Shown here piece by piece: positions 57,035-64,000 of a stretch of DNA of 64,000 nt (its first letter is position 1; each line of letters begins with the position of its first letter). Below the pieces are notes generated by a model. The model was not told the origin of the DNA. It ran no database searches and saw nothing but the letters and a program-made list of their open reading frames with translations. This DNA comes from Grammothele lineata (lineage: Eukaryota; Basidiomycota; Agaricomycetes; Polyporales; Polyporaceae). The DNA lies in the NCBI GenBank assembly GCA_002150815.3, contig NDFF03000092.1:1-64000 (forward strand), read 5' to 3'. Both the position numbers and the translations under genes were made by a program.

Positions 57035-58989
57035 ATGTGGCTCCTCAGCACTGCTCGCGCAGAGCTCAAATTCTTTGCGTCGCCGGAAAACGTACCAGGC
57101 GGATACGCAATTCTCTCCCACGTATGGTTGAAAGAAGGGGAGCCAGACACGTTCCAAAAGGTCCAGTCGTACGCCAAAGCCTGCACAGGGGATGTCGAGC
57201 ATAAAGCGTCACAGAGACGTCGTCGTCTCAGGCCGGACGAGTTGCCGCTCCCAACGAACCCCCGCGACTGCGTGTCGCCCAAGCTCAGGGAATTCCTCGT
57301 TCTCGCGGAGAAGCACGGCTACGCTTGGGCATGGGCAGACACGTGCTGCATCGACAAAACGAGCAGCGCGGAGCTTAGCGAGGCCATCAACTCCATGTTC
57401 CGCTACTATGAGCTTTCCGACGTTTGCTATGTCTACCTCGCGGACGTCCCTCCCGGCAGCCAAACGTTCGACGACAAGTCCCCTTTTGGGAAAAGCGAGT
57501 GGCATACTCGCGGATGGACGCTACAGGAGCTCATTGCACCCGGCACTGTGCTCTTCCTCTCTCAGAATTGGGAAATTCTGGGTGACAAGTACAGCTTGTC
57601 GGGCCGTCTCGAGGAGATCACGCGCATTCCAGCCAGCATCCTCCGATTCGATCGGAAGAGCACACGTCTGACGGTCTCACAACGGATGTCCTGGGCAGCG
57701 CGCCGCCGAACGACGCGTCCAGAGGATCAGGCCTACTGTCTTTTCGGGATTTTCCGTATCAATATGCCCACTTTGTACGGCGAAGGAGACAGCGCGTACT
57801 ACCGGCTGCAGGAAGAGATTATGAGGACCTCGTTCGACGCAAGCTTGTTCGCTTGGAGCTACGCTACTTTCCCAGTCAACAGCGTGAGCGACCTGGAAGA
57901 AAAGTTCGATGTCGACGGCCCCCCCTACGTCCTCTCATCAGAACCGCGGCACTTTGAGATGGACTGGCAGCCGGAAGTCACGAATTCTGGACCTTACCCT
58001 CAGTTTGTAGGTGTGAGGGCCGAGTTAACGAATGATAAACCATATTAACGGATCGTTTCTGGCTATAGAGTGTCCTCCCAGACACCGAGTCGGGTCAAAA
58101 ACCGGATGTCCCTACGTTCGTTCTCACGCCGCATGGTATCCAAGCCCATGTCCCAGTGACTACCCTGGACGGCGACCGCATCGCAGTCCAGCTCCAATGC
58201 TTTTTGCATGGTGTTCCATTAATACTCATCCTCCACCGCCCTCCGTACACCACTTGGCAAGAGGCAGGATGGCCCAAAGCATGTGCTAAACTTCGCCTGG
58301 CATCCGTCCCGCTCGAAGTTGCTGCCCAATATGTGTGGCGGTGGGAAGATATTTACATGTGTCCACGTCCCTCGCATGGTGCCCTCATAGCTAATGATCC
58401 AAGAGCCGTTGTGGCTAGGCTGAACGTTGATTCCACATTTCCTTATCGAATCAAGCCTTCCGGAGTATCCAATCTCGACGAGCATGGCATCCGGCTAGTC
58501 AGTGCAGTAACTACAACTTCCCCATTAACCGCAACCCCTCAAGTACTGCTCACGTTCAGCGGCACACGCCGTGGCACTACCACGTGCTTCGCATTCGGTT
58601 ATTGTGGGGAAGGCAAGGCAATTCGTTCGATTTTTACTGCCTACGCTGATAACATTCTAGGACAAGACCATTATGTCTCTCTTAGTGAATATGACGACTT
58701 GGAGGACCGTCCTGAGCCAAACGGTGTCCCTTCTCATTCTCTCCACTCGTGCTCATACGATCACATCTCGCAATGGACAGGAAATACGAAGAAATTTAGG
58801 CTCAACCTTCCCCAGCTCGACGGACGGGTCGTTTTTGGCGACTCTATTATTGTATCGTTCGCCGGCCGCCCTCTCCGCCACAATCAAGAAATTATCGAGT
58901 TTGAGCTACAGTACGAGCCATCCGACCTACCTGATGAATATTGGGATGAGATCGGTGGTGGGCTACCTTGGGACTCAGGCTCGGAGTAA
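57035..58989 (+). CDS. HET-domain (heterokaryon incompatibility) protein, copy 1
   Basis: The HET domain occurs in fungal allorecognition proteins that trigger cell death after fusion of unlike individuals. Exon 1 (57035-58006) starts MWLLSTARAELKFFASPENV, with the HET core motifs GYAILSHVWLKEGEPDTFQ, GYAWAWADTCCIDKTSSAEL, INSMFRYYELSDVCYVYLAD, HTRGWTLQELIAPGTVLFL and, after the core, RRTTRPEDQAYCLFGIFRIN, MPTLYGEGDSAYYRLQEEIM. Exon 2 starts at 58069 and encodes about 300 residues of a C-terminal region with VPTFVLTPHGIQAHVPVTTL, PLILILHRPPYTTWQEAGWP and YVWRWEDIYMCPRPSH that I cannot assign. The total is 630 residues if 58613-58660 is kept as coding, or 614 if it is removed as a GC-AG intron. 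No NACHT, WD40 or other known effector follows. First of three tandem copies. Confidence 0.88.
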
Positions 58990-59731
58990 AGCGAAATTCG
59001 AGGCTCGTTTCACCACAAGAGAAATCGGGATTCGTGGAGATACATCGCCATAGCATTGCATACCTATCCCTCCTGTTACACCGACACACCATGAATTATT
59101 ATGCGAAAAAGGGCTAGAGGATAAGAGATTGGACGGAGTAGTAGTAATAATCCGGTGGCCTCGAGAAGAAGCGTAGAGTCTTCTGGAGAGCCGACGAGCA
59201 ACGTCATATCACAGAGGTAACTAGTCTCTGATTGACGGATGTGCTTTACACCGGTGGTTGAGTTAGAGTCGATGATTGAGTCGCGGATAGGAACTTGATG
59301 TCAGGCTTGAGATTTAGTATCAGTAAGGCGGACGTAGACGAAACTTACCAAACGCTGTACTTGCGGGATTAAACCGCGCGCCGAGGGTAGAGCAGTCCTG
59401 GCTCGGACAGGCAGATGAGAGCGTATAACTCTATTCTGAGTTCGGAATGAGATTGACCAAGGATTGAGCAAATGCAATTCGCCAACTTGAAGTCGTTGCG
59501 TGGCGTTGAGCAGGACATCTTGCTCGGAATGCCCGACTACTAAATTTGTATCGATGCGCAGGGAGTGACGCCCGTTGGTCAACCGGTCAGCCCCACCAGC
59601 CTTGAACTAGACATCGCTTCATCTACCTCCACCTTCCGCCTTGGCCCAGCCGCTTATACATCTGCTTTTCTGGGAATAGTGGTGAATATCATCAACATCG
59701 TTCAACTGTACCCACTCCCTATGCGGCTCTC
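58990..59731. other. Spacer between HET copies 1 and 2
   Basis: These 742 bp hold no gene-like frame. They form the 3' flank of copy 1 and the former promoter of copy 2. Confidence 0.45.
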
Positions 59732-61738
59732 ATGTGGCTCCTCACTACTGCTCGCGCGGAGCTCAAATTCTTCGTGTCGCCAGAAGACGTGCCAGGAGGA
59801 TACGCGATCCTTTCTCACGTTTGATTAAAAGAAGGGGAGCCGGACACGTTCCAAAAGGTTCAGTCGTACGCCGAGGTCTGTGAAGGGAATGTCAAGTACA
59901 AAGCGCTGCAGGCGTTGCAGGGAGACCCGGTCACGACGGACGACCAATCACTTCCTACAAACCCCCGCGACTGCGTCTCGCCGAAGATAAAGGAGTTCCT
60001 CATCCTCTCAGAGAAGCACGGCTACGCCTGGGCGTGGGCGGACACGTGCTGCATTGACAAGACGAGCAGCGCTGAGCTTAGTGAGGCTATCAACTCCATG
60101 TTCCGCTATTATGAGCTGTCCGACGTTTGTTATGTCTACCTCGCGGACGTCCCTCCCGACTACCACGACTTCGGCGAGAAATCCCCCTTCGGAGAGAGCG
60201 AGTGGCATACTCGCGGATGGACGCTGCAGGAGCTCATTGCACCCTGCACTGTGATCTTCCTGTCCTGGAATTGGAAAGTTCTCGGTGACAAGTTTAGCTT
60301 GGCGAGCTGTCTCGAGGAAATCACGCATATTCCAGCCAGCATCCTCCGGTTTGATTCGAGCATCGCAGACGTAGGGATATCACAACGTATGTCCTGGGCA
60401 GCGCACCGCCGGACGACGCGTCCCGAAGACAAGGTGTGCTCGTTTCACACATCTCCGAGAGTAACACTGAATCCGTCTCTTACAGGCTTACTGCCTCTTC
60501 GGCGTCTTCGGTATCAACATGCCTACGTTGTATGGTGAAGGGAACAATGCCTTCTACCGTTTGCAGGAAGAGATTATGAGGACTTCGCTCGACGCGAGTT
60601 TGTTCGCGTGGGGCTACGACTTTACTGAGATCCGCAACGTGAACGACCTGGCTTTGCCATGCCTTACACTCGATTCAGTCGATGGCCCCTACGTCCTCTC
60701 CCCAGGACCGTCGCCGTTTTTTACGGACTGGCAACCGAAAGTTACCAATTCTGATCCTTACTCTCAGATTGTACGTGTCCTTTCATACAACACTGTCAGC
60801 TTGTTAAGAGATCGTCACTGGTTGTAATAGGACGCCCTCCTAGGCATCTCGACCCCAAACCAGGACGTCCCTACATTCGTTCTCACGTCACATGGAATTC
60901 AAGCCCACGTACCCATAACAGACCTAGACGATAACCACATTGCAGTTCCACTCCGGTGCTTTCTTTACAATCTGCCACTGATACTTATTCTCCGTCGTCC
61001 CCCGCACACCGCCTGGAAAGAGGCAGGTTGGCCCAAAGCTTATGCTAGGCTCCGCCTCGTGTCCTTCCAACCTGAGGTAGTGAGCCAAGTTGTCTGGCGA
61101 TGGGAGGATACCTACATGTGTCCACGCCCCTCACATCGCGCTCTTACAACTCACGATCCAAGAGCCGTTCTGGCTAAGCTGAATGTAAACTCCGCGTGTC
61201 CTTATCGAATCAAACCCCCTTGCATCTCGACTCTCAACGGGCATGGCTTCTGTTTAGTTCGTACGATGATCACGGCTGAATCGTCAACCACGGCTACCCA
61301 AGTACTACTCACGTTTAGCGGTACAAACCGCAACACCACCATTTTCTTAGCATTCGGTTACTGTGCGAAAGGTAAGACCACTTTCGTTTGATTGCTGCTC
61401 CCTATGCTGATGACCATATTCTAGGCAGTAGCTATTACGCATCTCTTAGTGAATATGATGGTATGGAGAACTCTCCCGAACCAACAGGTGCTCCTTTTCA
61501 TGCGCTCCACGCATGCCCGGACGACCACATCTCGCAATGGGCAAACAATACGAAGACGTTTGCACTCCAGCTTCCCGAGCTCGACGGACAGGCCGTTTTC
61601 GGAGACTCAATATCTGTTTCAGTCGCTGCCTGCCCCCTTGACCCCGCTGGGAAAACCCTCGAGTTCGACCTACGGTACGAGGCATCCGACCTCCCAGATG
61701 AGCAATGGGAAGATGTATTCGCTCGAATTCGGCAATAG
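59732..61738 (+). pseudogene. HET-domain protein copy 2, interrupted by a nonsense codon at position 31
   Basis: The gene opens MWLLTTARAELKFFVSPEDV and reads on to GYAILSHV, where the Trp codon found in copies 1 and 3 is replaced by TGA at 59822-59824. The frame then stays open for the rest of the protein: GYAWAWADTCCIDKTSSAEL, TRGWTLQELIAPCTVIFL, then over a 52-nt intron found only in this copy (60434-60485) to AYCLFGVFGINMPTLYGEGN. The C-terminal region follows over two more introns (60771-60830 and 61372-61424), ending WEDVFARIRQ at 61738. The first in-frame ATG after the stop is near 60098, inside the HET domain, so no full domain can be made from it. No intron that removes the TGA while keeping the frame was found. 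The otherwise clean sequence points to recent loss, allelic inactivation or a base error. Confidence 0.75.
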
Positions 61739-62309
61739 TTGTGAATGTTCCTCGCCCTCTGTAATACGCCAGGACTCAGGATCAGAGGGGCAGGGATCCA
61801 TTATGATACACTATGATAGGAAAATAGACCTGTCCGTATGTACGTGCGGTCTATCACTGCACGCCGGAGAAGCTTGAGGTTATGCCCATTGCCAAAGTTG
61901 GACAGCTCTTGCGATTCGCCACTGATGAACCCGGCCTGAAGCTGAGAACAATTGCAAGTGCGAGATCTTTCCTGGAGGCAGCGAACGGAAGAGAATGGTG
62001 AGTAAATGGGCTAGTTGTTGCTTGACAAACTCGCTCCCCAGTGCATACGCTATAGTTGGAGGGTAAGTAACGCGGGCGTGGACGAGTCCGGTGAGTTGGC
62101 AGGGACACTCGGGCCGGGGACCACCGAGAATTGTTAATCGAGCCCAACGGGCCGCAATCAGACGCCGCACGTTGTTGCCTTTGCCCCTCTTCCTCTCTGT
62201 CAATTTCTCTTACTGATCTCTCCATTGACCTATAGTTGTGAACGATGTAAATGTCTCCAGCACACGGCGTTTCAACATAGCTAACTAGCACAATTCGATT
62301 TGTAGAAGT
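61739..62309. other. Spacer between HET copies 2 and 3
   Basis: This 571-bp gap has no gene-like frame on the plus strand. A minus-strand frame (61854-62291) is open for 145 codons but has no protein-like features. Confidence 0.4.
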
Positions 62310-64000
62310 ATGTGGCTTCTCAACACTGCTCGTGCGGAGCTCAAATTCTTCGCATCACCGGAAGACGTTCCAGGCGGATACGCGATCCTATCCCACGTAT
62401 GGCTGAAAGGAGGTGAACCAGACACGTTCCAAAGGGTTCAGTCGTATGCCGAGGTCTGTAGAGGGAATATCAAGTATTTGAAAGTGTCCCAAGGAGATCG
62501 GGTCGTCACGCCGGACGACCTATTACTTCCTACAAACCCCCGCGATTGCGTCTCGCCGAAGATCAGGGAGTTCCTTGTCATCTCGGAGAAGCACGGGTAC
62601 GCCTGGGCATGGGCGGACACGTGCTGCATCGACAAGACGAGCAGCGCTGAGCTCAGCGAGGCTATCAACTCCATGTTCCGCTACTACGCTCTCGCAGACA
62701 TCTGTTACGCTTATCTGGCCGATGTCTCTCCCGATAGCTCCGGGTTTGGCTTGGAATCTCCCTTCGCGGAAAGCGAATGGCACAAGCGTGGCTGGACGCT
62801 TCAAGAACTAATCGCGCCGGGCACTGTGTTGTTCCTCTCTTGGAATTGGAGCATCATAGGTAATAAGTACAATCTATCGGATGCGCTCGAGGAGATTACA
62901 CTCATCCCAGCAACCATCCTTCGATTCGAGTCCAACGTCGCTGATCTCGGCGTCTCGCGACGGATGTCCTGGGCAGCGCATCGCCACACGACACGGATCG
63001 AGGACAAAGCGTACTGTCTTTTCGGGATATTCGGTATCAACTTGCCCACTTTGTACGGCGAAGGGAACAGCGCATTCTACCGTTTGCAAGAGGAGATCAT
63101 GAGGACGTCCCTCGATGCGAGCGTGTTAGCGTGGGGTGGCCACCTTACCCGCGTTGACAGCGTCCACGACATTAATATAGCAATGCTCAACCTCGACAAA
63201 GTCGGGTCTCCTTATGCCCTAGCATCCGAAGCAATGAACTTTTCGGCGTACTGGCAGCCGGAAGTCGCTCATTCTGACCTTTATCCTCAGTTTGTGAGTG
63301 TCGCGGCCAAATCACTGCCGCCGGAATTTGCGACAGCATGTGTTCACTGACATATCATGGGGCAATTCTAGGGCGTCCTCTCGGACTCTTCAACTCAGAA
63401 GCCGGATCTTCCTACGTTTACGCTTACCTCGCATGGCCTTCTGGCCCACATCCCGGTAGCCACCATAGACGATGATCTAATCGCAGCTCAACTTCAGTGC
63501 TTTGTCTATAACGTGCCACTATTACTCATCCTTCGCCGCCCTCCACACACCTATTGGCAAGAGGCAGGATGGCCTAAGGCCTATGCTAGGCTCGGCATAG
63601 CGTCCTTCCGTGCCGAGGTTGCGAACCAGTTTGTGTGGCGATGGGAGGATATCTACATGTGTCCTCGTCCCTCGCACCGCGCTCTCACGGCTAACGATCC
63701 AAGAGCTGTCGTAGCCAGGCTAAATGTCAATCCAACGACCCCCTATCGAATCAAACCCACTTCTATATCAGCTCTCAGCTCACATGGTTTTCGACTAGTC
63801 TGTACGACGAATACAATAGACCCCTCCACTACAACTTCCCGAGTGCTGCTCACATTCAACATCTCGCACAGTAACACCATTCTGTGCTTAGCTCTTGGCC
63901 ACTGTGGGCGAGGTGAGGCGACCATCACTGTCCCGAACTCACGTGTTTCTACTGCCTGTTCTGACGACATCCTAGACAATGACCATTTCGCCTGTCTTCG
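62310..64000 (+). CDS. HET-domain protein, copy 3 (3' end beyond the window)
   Basis: Exon 1 (62310-63293, 328 codons) has an intact HET domain: GYAILSHVWLKGGEPDTFQR, GYAWAWADTCCIDKTSSAEL, HKRGWTLQELIAPGTVLFLS, TRIEDKAYCLFGIFGINLPT, YRLQEEIMRTSLDASVLAWG. Exon 2 (63372-63912) covers the C-terminal region, with PTFTLTSHGLLAHIPVATID, LLLILRRPPHTYWQEAGWPK and FVWRWEDIYMCPRPSHRAL. A GTGAGG donor at 63913 and an acceptor ending at 63975 lead into a last partial exon (DNDHFACL) cut by the window edge. Copy 3 differs from copy 1 at many positions in the loops after HET motif 2 (ALADICYAYLADVSPDSSGF) and in the C-terminal region, while the core motifs are fixed. About 85 residues are probably missing at the end, by comparison with copy 1. 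Confidence 0.87.

Larger units (their letters stand above)
57035..64000 (+). repeat. Tandem array of three HET-domain paralogues
   Basis: Three genes in the same orientation start at 57035, 59732 and 62310, about 2.6-2.7 kb apart. They share the first residues (MWLL, then TARAELKFF), the full HET domain, an intron at the same place after the PQF/SQI motif, and the C-terminal region. The intergenic spacers (742 and 571 bp) show no similarity that I can see by eye. The array continues to the right edge and may have further copies beyond it. Confidence 0.85.

Noticed and set aside
59778..59851. A possible intron (GTGCCAGG to TTAAAAG) that would remove the premature TGA of HET copy 2
   Set aside because: It would shift the reading frame and delete the conserved GGYAILSHV block, which copies 1 and 3 retain.
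61854..62291. Minus-strand frame between HET copies 2 and 3
   Set aside because: The composition is not protein-like and there is no equivalent in the spacer between copies 1 and 2.
1..64000. CRISPR arrays, rRNA, tRNA genes, transposases or reverse transcriptases
   Set aside because: None was seen on reading both strands. There are no regularly spaced direct repeats, no tRNA-like B boxes in context, and no conserved transposon motifs in the frames. A short, degenerate element could still be missed without a repeat search.

Overview
The window is nuclear DNA of a filamentous basidiomycete, most likely an Agaricomycete. Genes are packed at roughly one per 3-4 kb, are GC-rich, and are split by many short GT-AG introns of about 50-75 nt. 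Nearly every product has its closest recognisable relatives in fungi. Two calls point to Basidiomycota: a single-chain fungal fatty acid synthase with the beta and alpha halves fused in one gene, and a tandem array of HET-domain (heterokaryon incompatibility) genes. The species cannot be named from the sequence. All exon joins were made by hand from splice signals and protein continuity.

Left part (1-13.3 kb): a RagC/Gtr2 GTPase gene (cut by the left edge) is head to head with a VTC4-type vacuolar polyphosphate polymerase. Then come a FRA10AC1-like splicing factor, a convergent NmrA-like Rossmann protein, an NDUFAF7-like mitochondrial arginine methyltransferase whose targeting peptide sits on a separate exon behind a 528-nt intron, and, divergent from it, eIF6. 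Middle-left (13.8-25 kb): a large paladin-like protein with three tandem CX5R phosphatase modules, a single-pass wall-sensor-like protein with a Thr/Asn alternating ectodomain, and a secreted PEBP-family protein.

Middle (22-35 kb): the gene-poor part, with two intergenic stretches of about 2.4 and 2.6 kb that hold only broken coding-like fragments. It also has a Ser/Pro-rich protein of unknown function, a small two-exon unknown protein and a RUS (DUF647) family protein. Right-middle (35.8-56.4 kb): the 13-kb fused fatty acid synthase (AT-ER-DH-MPT-ACP-KR-KS-PPT), convergent with a POF1-like nicotinamide-nucleotide adenylyltransferase, then a glycosyltransferase-fold protein resembling the N-terminal half of plant L-arabinokinase, and a WD40 protein.

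Right end (57-64 kb): three tandem paralogues of a HET-domain protein with a shared C-terminal region I do not recognise. Copy 1 is intact. Copy 2 has a premature stop exactly at the Trp of the SHVW motif but is otherwise open, and it carries an extra intron. Copy 3 runs off the right edge. This array is the most likely place for biology that has not been described (allorecognition or innate immunity), and the copies differ in intron content in a way that can be tested.
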